A DNA stretch of 23,244 nucleotides from Gryganskiella cystojenkinii (Eukaryota > Mortierellomycota > Mortierellomycetes > Mortierellales > Mortierellaceae): positions 1-23,244 of the forward strand of contig JAAAIG010000630.1 in the NCBI GenBank assembly GCA_015852425.1. The letters run 5' to 3'. Numbering within the stretch: the stretch's first letter is position 1; the number at the start of each line of letters is the position of its first letter. A program made the position numbers and the translations under genes. A model generated the notes under the pieces. The model did not search any database, had not been told where the DNA came from, and was given only the letters and a program-made list of their open reading frames with translations. Shown piece after piece: positions 10,145 to 21,376 of this stretch.

Positions 10145-12586
10145 ATGTCACAAAAGAGCAACCTGTCGACACATGGTCAGAGTCAAACAATCGGACCCTC
10201 GACTCGGAACGACATTCCTGCCTTTCAACGACGACAACATCAAACCAAACAATCTCAGGCACCACTACAACCAAATGACGGAGCACAAAAGATGGATTCA
10301 GAATCAGAACCAGAGCATGAGCAAGAAGATGCTGCTGAGAAGCCAATCTCCTTTGTCGGCTCTCTTTGGAATCTCGCCAAGGATGCCAAAGACCTAGCTG
10401 CAAAACAACTCGACATCCTCCTGGACCAGTTCCCATTCAAACAGCAACAGCAACTGCAACAACAGCAATATCATTCAACCATCAACCATGAACTTCGAGT
10501 CGATACCGAAGCAAACCGACGCTATTCACAAACAACACACAGAATCCCCGTACAAACACGAGCTACAAGCCTTTCATCACGACGTTCTCGCTCATCATCA
10601 GAGGCGCCATCTTTCGTACCGAGGATCATAAGAACGCAGGATATGGTAGAACAAGTCTTTGTTGATTCCCTGGACACGGACTCGACACACTCGCAAGACT
10701 CAACCCGTGTCTCGTCCACGCCCTCGGCTTTTGCAAACACACTCGAAGTCAGTACATCTTCTACTCGGGCCGTAACCGATGCTGCCCCTTACGTACCAAA
10801 CAAAGGACAGCATCAAAAGAAAGACGAACACACAAGCGCTCGCCGCACCTCTGACAAATATTCACCAGCAATCAGCAGACGAAATTCTGTCAAGGTCGCT
10901 TCGGGCTTCGGCACTAGCGGTTCAATCGTCAAAGAAGCAACCACAACTGACCCTTTATCGCGAACGGCTTCAACATCAACTCCTTCGTCTTTGGCATCAT
11001 ACCCCAAATACCCAACGACCGCAAGGTCTTCCATGCCCAAAGAAGTTACCAGAGCTGATGTGCACGATAGTCATGATTTCAAAGAGACCTTTCGGCAACA
11101 GAATACAACAGCGGTTGTTGCCGTCGAAGAGACTCTCAGTGCTGTTTCTACCGAAATTCCCTCAACGGCATCCCGCTCAGCTAAACCTCAACCGGCTATT
11201 CCGACTTCACCACTCAGCAACGAGCGACTCGAGGAAGCGTTACAGGAGATTGCCACTCTGAAGCAGCAAATGGGAGGTCAAATCGAGGATATTAAGCGAC
11301 AGGTAAACAGCCAACGGCGATACCTTGCGTTAATGACTGCTCTTATGCTCTTTATGGATGGTTAACTAATGCCTTTTCTTTCTCCATGATTTTTTAGGTG
11401 GAAATATTGAGTTCTCGCGGGTCAGCTGTGCATATCGAGAGGACTCAGTCCGCGCTTGCACCTCGGGAAGGGCCACCAACTCCACCTCCACCACCGCCCA
11501 TGACTCCTATCTCTAGCAAGAGGTGGTTCGTGCCACAGAGTACCGCTGCGAATTCCATGCAAAGAGTCCTTGATCAACTCAAGACTACCCCGATTCAGCT
11601 GAAAAAGACTAACAGTCCCTTTATCAAGTAACGAAAGCGAGGAATCAGTTGTTATGCCCTTCTTTGTTGATCTAGAATGATTGGCGATATTAATGATTTT
11701 CTTAAATTTGTCCAACAAACGATCTAGACGGAGATCTGCAGCTGTGACCAGTGTGTCGGATGCCATGTACACAAAAGTTGTCTTTACCTCCAGCCGTCAA
11801 GATTTGGACGATGCATCGACCCTTCTAAATTCACCGTCGGCAAGGAGGAGTCAAAAATCGTCAACCACAGGACTTCTAGCAAATTCGGATGCATCACCAC
11901 TTCCTCTCCCTCGAACGCCGGTCAAGAATCAATCGCGATCCATGGAGGTCGGAAAGAGCCCATGCCTACAATGGCCTTCGACAGAGGCACTCAAAGAAGC
12001 AGATGAGTTCTTGGACGCCCATACTCAGGAACTTTCTCAAAGACATAGGTCAGAAACCACGGCCTCAGAATCTTTGATTACCCTCGATAGCCGGATCAGG
12101 ACCTCTTCCATGCCTTCCCCTGTACCCAATCCATTTGCCTCAGTGTCAAAGTCAACTACCAGGGCTGTCAAACGGACATTTTCAGACATTTCCATCGGAT
12201 ATCCAGAGGAAGAAAGAAGATCTGACTCGGTACGAGCACCGCTTCCAGAAGAACCGAACAGTATCTTTTCATCGCTTTCTGTGATTGATAGAGAACGTTC
12301 AGGCCCTCCACTTGATTACAAGATACGGAAACCGATGCCTTCAACGCTTCATGATCGTGATCGCGACCGCAACAAAGTGCGGCGAGCTACAACCGAGTCA
12401 AAGAAACGAATGCCTTTGAAAGCTCTACCGGTCTCGACAGCAACAGCTGCTGCAGCTCCTTCAACTACTCCCCCATTTCCGGCCAAAACCCGGCATGTTT
12501 CGTTTCAAGAAGATACCTCGGTGCTGATAGAAGGACGTTGGGATCGTGATTACGATATGGATAGCTGGCACGTGAGTGGCCGTTAA
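10145..12586 (+). CDS. Hypothetical coiled-coil, polyproline protein with WH2-like segment
   Basis: Not recognised as a named family. Model: join(10145..11302, 11398..11627, 11728..12586), 748 aa; introns of 95 and 100 nt, phases 0 and 2. The start is the first ATG in frame; the frame is also open a little upstream from a GTG. Seen: Gln-rich tract near residues 97-110, a long Ser/Thr-rich, probably disordered region, a coiled coil around 365-390 that continues across the first junction, a polyproline run (PPTPPPPPP, about 413-421), then NSMQRVLDQLKTTPIQLKKT at about 438-457. That segment resembles a WH2 actin-binding motif (two hydrophobic positions, then LKKT), which commonly follows polyproline. 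Coiled coil, polyproline and a VL...LKK segment also recall mitochondrial fission regulators of the MTFR1 type. Both are inference. The rest is basic and Ser-rich, ending in WHVSGR. Confidence 0.8.
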
Positions 12587-12940
12587 GCTGCAATCCTGTC
12601 TCGTTCTGGTGTTCTGCAGCTCCCAAGTTGCACCATGTAGATTATCTGCTCCCAATTTCTCCTCGACTTTTTTCCCCTTTGCAACATGGCTCCTAATGTA
12701 AATAATATATCTTGCACAAACACTCCTCTTGTCCTGTCTCTTGGTATGTCTTCTTTCGTGTTTTTTTTTATTGGTGATCAATCGTCCGGTTTGCTTGTGG
12801 TAATCGTGAAGGAGACTAGGGTGCGATGGTGCCATTGTTAGACCAAATAAAAAAAAAAGAGTCCAGAGTCGATAGGCTGGATAGGGTGAACAAAAGAAAA
12901 GGGGTGTAGGAGAATCAAATGTTGTTGCGCGTTGTTTTCT
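12587..12940. other. Convergent intergenic region
   Basis: 354 bp between the stops of two tail-to-tail genes. It should hold both 3' UTRs; it contains T-rich and A-rich runs (about 12760-12770 and 12847-12860) but no ORF with recognisable coding content. Confidence 0.5.
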
Positions 12941-13916
12941 TTACAAGGTCTTGTTCATGAACTTTCTCTTTTGGAAGCACATCCACCACTTTCCTGGCTT
13001 GTCGTTCTCATAGATACGGTTAGGAAGTCGAATGGCCATCTCCTGACGCAACTGGGACAGGTACTGACGCAAAAGATCTATAAATCATTGACATAAACAC
13101 TGTAAGTCGACAAAGAAAAAAAATGCATAACATCGATCGGATTTGCTTGATCAGGACTTGAAAGAGTGGTTAAGAAAGCATTCAATACCTGCGTCCATCT
13201 TGCTGGCTGGAACAGAGTAAAGGGCGTTCAGGGGGAAGGTCGCATCACCAGGGATGGCAAAGTTGCCGAGGGCCAATGTGCCGAGGATCTTTTCTGCCTC
13301 TCTCAGTGAAGGGTTCCTCGTGAGTTTGCCGAGACATTCTGTGATATAGAGAATCAAGTAGATCAGCACTCTATCGGCGTCGCCCTTGATTTCAAAGTTC
13401 CTGAAGAGGACGTTGGCACGGAACAGGTTCAGGGCTTCGTCCACGATATCCTCGGCGCTAGCATCGGCTATAAATTGAGGCGCGGATTTAGATAGGTGAG
13501 TGCTTGACATCCAAATGTTGACAAGGACCAACAAAAACGACACAAGTGACAAAAAAAGTAGTCCAGAACATTACCAAGGGGCGCTGGTCCACGGACGCGA
13601 GTCTTGATGGGCAAGAGGGCCATGCCTCCGACGGAGCGCAAGTCTGTGAGCTCGTTGAATGAGGAGTGATATGCCTACAAAGGAGGAGCAAAGGGCAAAA
13701 AGAGTCAATGGCCTGTCTTGTTCCTGGTTTTCCATTCCATGGTGATTCCGAGAATGAGAGATGGACCACGCGGAGGCGGAGTCGAGGGACAGGTTGAATG
13801 ATTGTTCCTGAGTCCTTTCTTTTTTTTAAAAAATAAAAGATTCTTCTTAGACGAAGGAAGTCTTGCTGGTGTCCAGTTATGGGGTATTCCTATGAGCGAT
13901 GGTCACCTACTGGCAT
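12941..13916 (-). CDS. ARPC3: Arp2/3 complex subunit 3 (ARPC3, p21)
   Basis: Structural subunit of the Arp2/3 complex, which nucleates branched actin filaments at cortical patches. Model: complement(join(12941..13077, 13189..13467, 13575..13674, 13911..13916)), 173 aa, close to the 178 aa of the human protein. Recognised by MP-AYHSS at the N-terminus, [41 protein letters not shown] and the C-terminal KPGKWWMCF...RKFMNK. Introns of 111, 107 and 236 nt, phases 1, 1 and 0 from the 3' side. The first coding exon is only ATG CCA: it was found by matching the conserved second residue and a GTAGGT donor to the TTTGTAG acceptor before GCATAT. It converges with the coiled-coil gene and is head-to-head with the PAH-repeat gene. 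Confidence 0.95.
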
Positions 13917-14270
13917 TGTGTCGTAGGTGTGGGTGTGTGTGTGAGTGTGGTTGTTCGGGAGGAAGATGGATTGATGGAGAAGAGGAAGAACAGAAAGAAG
14001 GTTCAAATTGATGCAGAATGAGGTCGAACAGGGAGCTGGCCGTTAAGAAAAAAAAAAAGCCCGTTTTCTCAAATAACGTCACACGCGTGTATTCAGTTTC
14101 TTGGATAAATTAATAGAGCCCGAATAATATTTTATTCAAGAGAAAGACCTTTCCAAGTTTTTTTTTTCTTTCTCATTTGAATTCAAACATTCGACCACCC
14201 TTCGATCTGCTCTTTTCGTTCTCGTTTGATCCATCTACTGTAGCAACACAACGCGACAATTCAACCTCAA
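13917..14270. promoter_or_regulatory. Shared divergent promoter region, ARPC3 / PAH-repeat gene
   Basis: 354 bp between two head-to-head start codons. It contains GT-rich (about 13928-13950), A-rich (14046-14057) and T-rich (14158-14170) runs and an AT-rich stretch at 14104-14136. No specific factor site can be named. Confidence 0.5.
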
Positions 14271-16524
14271 ATGCTCTCGCACAGAGACAACAAGGACTCA
14301 CAACGGCAGCAGCAGGAAGAAGACCCGGCCTCCTCGGCTGCGTCCTTCGCTCACTCGCTCTCCTCTGTCCCGCTCAGCGATGCTGACACTCTTCATGACA
14401 TTGCATTGTCCATGACTGACTCGACTCATTCTACAGGCACCAACATCAGTGCCTCAACTCAACAGGCCATGAACATGGATATTGATCTTATCCACAACCA
14501 ATCAAATCACAGCCACCACCACCACCACCAACAACATCAACAACAACAACAACAGCAAGAAGACCAAGAGCAACAGCAGGAACATTCACACCCCCAGCAC
14601 GACAACCACAATGACATTCTTAATAACATTAATACCAACAATGAAATCCATCTCGCCGCACATAACCAACCCGAAGCCCGTATGGCCGTGGCAGAACTCC
14701 TTGTCTCCTTGGCCCACAGCAGCGATCAACAGTAATGTGGATCTGTTTTCACTGTTCTCATTTTCGTTGTCCTTGATGATTCTTGAAAAGCCCTAACAAA
14801 TTTTTATCGTGTCTTTTTTTTGTTCAACACTTATCTTCTCATGTCATGCACAATAGGCAGGAAGCGCACAGTGGACTGGCAGCAGCCGCAGCAGCACTCG
14901 GAGGAGTTGCAGGAGCATCACCGCAATCGCCCATCTACAGGAACGCGGTGGACTATGTTGGCTCGGTCAAAAAGGCGTACGAGAGCAATCCCAGGGTCTA
15001 CACCGAGTTTTTAGAGGTTCTGGAGAAATATCACGACCGGAGGTAAAAGCGGACTGCAGGGTCTAGTTCATTCTCATATTCTCCCTCCACGGTCCCTCGA
15101 TAACGTATTCTGATGGCCTTACGTGTTGCCTCCCTATGATTTTTTTCTAGTCTTTCAATTGACCAGCTTGTACGGACAGTGATGGGACTCTTTCAGGACC
15201 AGCCGGAGTTGCTCATGGGATTTAAAGAGTTTTTGCCAGAAGCCCAGGGATTGTTGAACCAGCTTGTACCGGTAAGAAGTGATGATACACGAAACCTTTT
15301 ATATCATGAATCGAGGAAAACAAAAAAAAGACTTACTCAATTATTTTTATTTGCTCGGATATCATAAAGCCCATGATGTACTCGGACTACAAAGAGCGAG
15401 CCGCTAGAGCTTCGAACGGACAGGCTTCAACTGTACTCTCAGCTATGGCAGTACCGCAGAGTAAGAGAGTTACGACAGCACATAAAACGATAGAGTAATG
15501 CGAGTCAGTTTACTAATGTGTCTAGCTATGTAAAAACTCTGCGTTATAGTTGGTCAAGAAGCTGTTGCCGAACAAGCAGGGGCTGATAACGGCCATGCGG
15601 CTGCTGATTTCTTGGGATTGATCAAGGTGAAAAAACAATTGATGCTGGACTCAATTTGACCTTGTAGACCTGACCATTACGACTATCGTTGCGATGCTGA
15701 CAATTGCTTTTCGAACGTGGTTTCATTTTCTGGCGTATAGGAGCGATCATTACAAGAGCCAGATATGTACCAGCACATGATCACGCTACTCAGGAAGTTT
15801 CAGAAGGATCATTCCTACTCATCTGTAAGACGAGAAAAAAAGGCGGTATTATTTTTTAATTGGCGTTTGTTGATGTAGGAAACTGACAAGGTCCATACTC
15901 TTTTTTCTGTGTCAATTAGCTCTACTTTTACATCTCGATCGTGCTGCGCTACCACCCTCATCTACTTCATCGCTTTCACAAGTTTTTGCCGACTGTGACC
16001 TCAGGTATTGAGGTGCAAGAGCCAAGAATCATCTCCAAGGCGCCACCAGAAGATCTGGTAGTGTCACCGGATTTCATTGAGGCCAAGGACTTTGTACAAA
16101 CTGTCAAGGTAAAGGATCTCGCTTTTAGTTTCGAGTCTACGCTCGAAATAATGTACAGGCAAGAGCCTCATCCTCATCTTCAATTTTTCTATTCTTACAA
16201 TCTTTTCATAGTATGAGGCAAAGCGGGACATGTCTATGTATGACCGCTTCATCTTTGCCTTGGAAAAGTACCAGCGTACAGGATGGACGATTGATCAGGT
16301 AATACAAACGATTCGTGCAGGAGTTCATACAAGGATTAGTTCGCGGCATTCCAATCGTCCGACGAACTACTGTGGCCTTTAACAAGTCGAACGTTTTGCT
16401 TTTTTTTTCTTTGTTTCTTTCCATATCATAGGTCTACTCGGAAGTCTCTCTCATCTTTTGGAACCACCCGGATTGCCTTGCGGGATTCAAGCAATTCATC
16501 ACGACCATTCCTCAGCAGCCATGA
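14271..16524 (+). CDS. PAH-repeat (Sin3-like) protein lacking the HDAC-interaction region
   Basis: Model: join(14271..14731, 14857..15042, 15151..15271, 15370..15460, 15550..15626, 15741..15824, 15920..16108, 16212..16298, 16432..16524), 462 aa. Residues 1-155 are low-complexity, with His and Gln runs at about 80-105. Three paired amphipathic helix repeats follow, each ending in an F..FLP-like turn: about 180-250 (VYTEFLEVLEKY ... LLMGFKEFLPEA), 304-360 (MYQHMITLLRKF ... LLHRFHKFLPTV) and 393-462 (MYDRFIFALEKY ... CLAGFKQFITTIP). PAH repeats in Sin3 bind transcription-factor peptides. Full Sin3 is usually over 1000 aa with a histone-deacetylase interaction domain; here the frame stops right after the third PAH, so this is a PAH-only protein. 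A role as adaptor or competitor for Sin3 partners is inference. Every junction keeps frame; the acceptor at 15369 (AAAG) is the weakest. Confidence 0.88.
14511..14580 (+). repeat. CAC/CAA trinucleotide-rich tract encoding His-Gln runs
   Basis: A run of CAC codons passes into CAA/CAG codons in the first exon of the PAH-repeat gene, giving six consecutive His followed by Gln-rich sequence. Such tracts vary in length between strains. Confidence 0.85.
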
Positions 16525-16775
16525 TGACATTTCAGCCCGTCATAGCTATTGATGATAGTGGCAAATTAAACAAAAAAAAAGAAAGATCTACCACCCCTTG
16601 CCTAATGCAAAAACTATGTCCCATGTGCGATCCGGTTTTTCTTTGATGATTTGACTTCAAGCAAGCTTTATTCCTTTCCGATCCGCACAGGAGAAAGTGA
16701 CGACGATATCGGAGATTGTCCGTGGGGAGTTTTTTTTTTGTGGTTTGTTTCCGTGATAGCGTCGATTCTTTTTCT
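16525..16775. other. Convergent intergenic region, PAH-repeat gene / ECM15-like gene
   Basis: 251 bp between two stop codons, presumably both 3' UTRs. An A-run (about 16569-16583) lies after the PAH gene and a T-run (16731-16740) after the ECM15-like gene. Nothing else was seen. Confidence 0.5.
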
Positions 16776-17436
16776 TTACTTGGAATCTTTGGCCAAGATC
16801 TCGTGAACGACATTGACCTTGTCCTCCATGGTCTGTCCAACCTTGTCCGTTCTGGTTCCGATCCTCACACTATAATTTTTAAGTTTTTAAGAATAATCAG
16901 GAAAACAAAGTTGGGTATATGTCTCTTCAGAATTAAAATGTCAAAGTTGAGCAAGACAATACCTGGTCGAAACTCTTGGGCAGCCCATGGCATGGACGGC
17001 CTCGTGACACTCCTTCATGACTCTGCAAACATCATCCCATTCTCCCTCGACGTTCTAATTTCAAACAAAGGAATCAAATACGTTCAGTCAGAAGTTCAAT
17101 ATGAGAGACCCGCTTTGGTATCTCTATTGTCACAGACGGGTCACAGACAGGTGACAGACAGGCCATGGAATCCTGGCTTCATAACTTTACCGTGCCATAC
17201 GAGTGCATGCTGTATTTGAGACCTATTAACGACAGAAGGTCGAGAATGAAGTTTTTTATTGATCAGAACTCCGTGGACCCACAGGGTCGAGAACATAAAA
17301 AAACCAGCCAGTTGGCCTTCTATGCACTCTTTTCCTTACCGCTCTTTTCAATGACTCGCTGGCACTCGGCAATGTACTGACTCACAGAAGAAGTGACACC
17401 CATGGGGATCACGCAAAAGTCGGCAATGGTGTGCAT
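16776..17436 (-). CDS. ECM15: UPF0045 / MTH1187-family protein (ECM15-like)
   Basis: Small cytosolic protein of the MTH1187/YkoF-like family; members bind thiamine-type ligands, while yeast Ecm15 was named for a cell-wall phenotype and its biochemical role is not settled. Model: complement(join(16776..16869, 16963..17054, 17191..17222, 17340..17436)), 104 aa, the usual family length. Seen: N-terminal ADFCVIPMG, SMHSYGTNVEGEWDDV, HEAVHAMGCPRVST and IGTRTDK at about 77-83. Introns of 93, 136 and 117 nt; exon 2 is only 32 nt. The ATG at 17436 lies directly before the conserved IADFCVIP strand. The stop faces the PAH-repeat gene tail-to-tail. Confidence 0.93.
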
Positions 17437-17628
17437 GTTTGAAATACTGTAGTGATGTAGTGAATATGAACGAAATGGAGAGAAAAAGTCCTGGGAAAAA
17501 AAAAACGTTCACGAAACCAACGACCAGGCAAAAATCGTCTTTGCACTATTGCACTGGTTCGGCAAAAGTGGCTTGGCCACGAAATTTGGGAAGGGTGCCA
17601 CCAATTTTTATTTCCTCAGCTGGACGAC

Positions 17629-18499
17629 CTACTCGTTCTTGACAAGTCGGAGGCTATCAAACTCCATGTACATGTACTCGCCTTCGACGATTTGGCGACC
17701 CTCGTATTCGATCCTGCACCCGTTATAGAGCTCTGGTACTGACAGAACCATGGTATGGAACTCTCCAAGCTCACCTCCCATGTCGACTTCTTTCTCTCTT
17801 GGCTCCAACGTGTTCTTCATAAAGTCCTTGGTCAGTCTGGCACCGACAAACTTTTTAGCCAGCTCTAGATCATCTCCGAGTTTCTTAATCGAGGCACAGG
17901 TAATCAAGAGTTCGAATTGTCGTTCAAAAAGACCATCGAGGAGTTTGTGACGGTCGATGGCCCAGATCGGACAAGACAATGGAATAATGTCTTGTGTAGC
18001 ACGGGTCATAAAGTTGTCGCAGACGTTGAGGATGTCACCTATGACGGATATGGTCGAATCGAAGGAAACGAAAGGAAACGAAAGAAACAAAAAAAAGTTG
18101 AGTTCAATTGCTCCCTTGCTGAGCTGACAAGCACACGCAGACACACGCAGACATAAAGAAGGACGGGGACAGTCTGTGCGGTTCAGGTTTTCTTTTTCTA
18201 TTACCCGTGACGAGCAGATCGAGGCTGTATTTGTCCTTGATCTCGGCAATCTTTTCCCGATAACACTCCAGATGGGTCTTTCCTTCCTCACCAATCTCGA
18301 CCAGGATATGAGGAATGTTCATGGCCTTGGCCTGCAGTTCAATCAATTGGAGCGAGTGAGCTTTGAAGGACTTGAAGTTCTTGGGACCAAACGTGACAAG
18401 GAGGACGCAGTCGTGCGTGGGTTTGGTCAGGCACAGTGCCATGGTGCAATCCTTGCCACCAGTAAAAGAGATGGCGGCGCGTTTGCGAGGAGTCGTCAT
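17629..18499 (-). CDS. Dph6-related PP-loop ATP pyrophosphatase
   Basis: Adenine nucleotide alpha hydrolase-like enzyme of the diphthine-ammonia ligase superfamily; these activate a substrate carbonyl with ATP before amidation. Model: complement(join(17629..18038, 18205..18499)), 234 aa, one 166-nt phase 1 intron. Seen: N-terminal strand and PP-loop ISFTGGKDC (residues 10-18), TGD at the splice junction, and GEFHT near 190-194. The GEFHT end and the length match the shorter bacterial-type Dph6-related proteins better than true eukaryotic Dph6 (GEYETFTLD type), so amidation of diphthine should not be assumed. The PP-loop reads TGGKDC where most members have SGGKDS. It starts head-to-head with VPS36. 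Confidence 0.88.
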
Positions 18500-18780
18500 G
18501 GTTATGAATTTAATGAGAATGAAGGGAGTGCTTGAACGAAATGGAGTTTGTGGAGAGCGATAGAAAAGGACACAAAGTACCCGGAAGGGTATGTACCCTC
18601 TTTTATTTGTGACTGCAATTGCAGTGGTCCAGAGTTCACGCGGCAGGCCTTGGCTTCAACCAGTGCTGGTTTGGGTTTGTGCATGCAAGCACGTCGTCTT
18701 TCTTCTTTTTTCGCTATCGTTGCTCTAATTCCATCGCCATCGACAAAACATATTCACTCCTTCACGAAAATATACAGTCC
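18500..18780. promoter_or_regulatory. Shared divergent promoter region, PP-loop gene / VPS36
   Basis: 281 bp between two start codons in opposite directions. A reading frame open through here into VPS36 starts at a non-standard codon and shows no conserved content before the VPS36 ATG. Includes CTGCAATTGCAG at 18613-18624, a perfect 12-bp palindrome that may be a binding site. Confidence 0.5.
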
Positions 18781-21315
18781 ATGGACCGCTGGGACCCTAT
18801 CGCTCTTACCTCGACATTCCGTCCCATCCTCGAGCCCCTCGAAGTCATTCAGACAACTCAGGACCAAGTTGGGCTTTATGATGGGTAAGCTCATTAATGC
18901 ATTCACTCATGCGTTCACAAGGAGGGGCATCGACTAATCCAAGACCTCTACTCTTACCCATCCCCGTCCCCTGATCCTCTCTCCCTTATTAGTCGTCTCA
19001 AGGCGGAGGATTATCCGAGCGGGACCGTCTATCTCACAAACTATCGTATCCTCTACATCGACGCCAAGGATCCAGCGCGCAAGTCTATTGGATTGGCTTT
19101 GCGACTTATTCAGGGCATCCAACACTATGTATGTGGCGCCAGTAGAAAACCAGAAGATTCCTACCTTGTTGCCACGGTCGCTGACATTACCCTCTTTCAT
19201 GATTCGATCAATATAGGGCGGATTCATTTCTTCATCGCCAAAAATCACCTTGGACTTATACCCACGATCGACCAATGTCGATCCCCAGTCGTCCTCAGAT
19301 CTGATATCGTCTCAAGGGCAAAGAAAACCCCTGGACACCTCCTTTGCAGGACTCTCTCTCAAGAGCGAATCCTCTTGGGTGTGTGGGATCTGTTACAACA
19401 GCAACCAGGGCGGGATCCAGAAATGTACCATCTGTGGATGCAAAAAACCAGCCCCCAGTACCGACACCCCTACCACACCCGCTGCAGATCCATTCCTGCT
19501 GAACGATCCTATTCCGTCCAAACTTCTTTACTCAACCTCGACAACAAACAGCAGCAACACCCCAACCTTATCAGGGACAGGAACAGAGGCAACGGGAATC
19601 GCATGCCCCGCCTGTACATTCCAGAACGACCCGTTTATGATTCAATGTGAGATTTGTGGGACAGAGCTCCAGGACGCGGATTCGATAGCATTCATGCTCG
19701 ATAGACAACAGCAACACCAACGGTCGATTAGTAACCTTCCTTCGACCATCCGCAATTCGTCGTCAACACCTTCTCTTTCATCGACTCTCGGACAGGACGA
19801 TGCGATCAATGTAAAATCCTCGGGAGCAGGTAGCAGGTTTATGTCGGGATTTTACAGCATCACAGGCGGCTCTTCCCCAGGTTCATCTTCAAAAACAGGA
19901 GCAGAGGATGCCAATAGTGTGAAACTGTCGTTTCGGGCTGGAGGCATTGGACATTTTCATACTTTGTTGAAAGGCGCTGTAGCTACAAAGGCGTGGGAGG
20001 TAAGAGATGAGCGGACGAAAATATTTCGAGGACAGTAGGTACTGTGTTAACGCCAGACCATTAATCGATTGTGTCTCTTGTCACTCCGATGACCAGTCCA
20101 AGCCAAAGCCCAAGCCGGTGGAAACACATAACAGCTACTCGTCCGATTCTACAAGCAGTGGCACTGCGCCCTCACCCCTGATCAAAGTCGGAGGCATTAG
20201 TAAGTACCTGGGTTTCGACCTTCAGTTACGGATGAAGAGAAATGACACACGCAGGCATGATTTTAAAACGAGCTGACCATATTTTTTTTGCTTTTGTTCG
20301 ATGGTTATCAAATAGGTAGTATTCTTCAAAAAGTGGAAACTAACAAAAAAGTGACCGACGAGACCATGACGACGGCGTTCCAGGATTTACAGGGGTTGAT
20401 GGAAAAAGCGGCAGAGATGGTCACACTTGCAGAGACCATTTCTAATCGACTAGCGAAATCCAATTCTGTTGATAAAGAAGAAAGCGCAACCTTCAAGACC
20501 TATCTCTTGAGCATGGGAATCGCCGCCCCTGTCACTAAGTAAGGTCAATTGCCGAATTTTTTCCCAAAAATGAATTATGCTATGGAGAGAGAACTAATCT
20601 CTTGACGTATTTGTTTTCTTCTTCCGATCGATAGGGATACTGCAGGCGCTGTTTTTCACAAAGAACTTGCTCGAGAGTTGGTCGAGTTTATTTTGCCGAT
20701 TGTCGAGCGTGAGGGTGGCACTATGAGTCTGATGGATATTTACTGTGTATTCAATCGGGCTCGAGGCGTTGGTAAGGATCAACAAGGAGCGTGTTAATGT
20801 TTGTCATCTACACGAACGTCCTACTTTTCTACGCTAACCACGGTTCCCTGATTTTGCCTTCTCCTTCTACCTCGTAGAGCTCATCTCCCCAAAGGATCTC
20901 CACACAGCTTGTCAGATGTTTTCTGATCTGAACCTGCCTCTGAGGTTACGCAAATTTGACAGTGGATTGCTGGTGATTCAAACCTTGGCGCGGTACAGCG
21001 ATGATGAGGTCTCGACAGCAGTCTGGAAACGAATCCAAGCCTTGCCACCGGGCTCAGGCCTTACAGCTGTCGAGTTTGCAAGTGCTGTTCAAATCAGTGT
21101 GGCTCTCGCTCAGGAACAGCTTTTAGTGAGTTTTGCTTCTTGTCTTCAGTGTCAATATGTTACTTTGCCTGCTGTTGGTGACTGGCTTTATTCTGACTAG
21201 TTTTTCGCTCTATGGTTCATTTTAGATGACGGAGGCTCGTGGAAGGATTTGTAGAGACGAATCCGTAGAAGGCATACGATTCTATGACAACCTGTTTACA
21301 AGCTGGGAGATATAA
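18781..21315 (+). CDS. VPS36: ESCRT-II subunit Vps36 (GLUE domain with two NZF fingers)
   Basis: Vps36 binds phosphoinositide and ubiquitinated cargo at endosomes and joins Vps22 and Vps25 in ESCRT-II. Model: join(18781..18884, 18993..19128, 19217..19999, 20097..20199, 20316..20538, 20635..20771, 20878..21125, 21226..21315), 607 aa. The GLUE domain begins at residue 1 (QVGLYDG, GTVYLTNYRILYID, GGFISSSPKITL) and is interrupted by two NZF zinc fingers: WVCGIC...CTIC at about 134-153 and CPAC...CEIC at about 209-230; it resumes in SFRAGG...ATKAWE, ending at 341. The C-terminal winged-helix core carries LARELVEFILP, DIYCVFNRARG and CRDESVEGIRFYDN. Two inserted NZFs is the budding-yeast arrangement; animal Vps36 has none. 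Introns of 88-116 nt. The stop lies 61 bp from that of the reductase gene. Confidence 0.96.
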
Positions 21316-21376
21316 AAGCAAATATTTCCAACTGAATGTTTTATTACTCTATAACGGAAAAGAAGACATAGAGTTC

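Noticed and set aside
13488..13769. Separate minus ORF within ARPC3
   Set aside because: Covers intron and exon of ARPC3 in another frame; its content is explained by the spliced gene.
19093..19650. 185-codon plus ORF
   Set aside because: Out-of-frame shadow of VPS36 exons 2-3; the NZF cysteines lie in the other frame.
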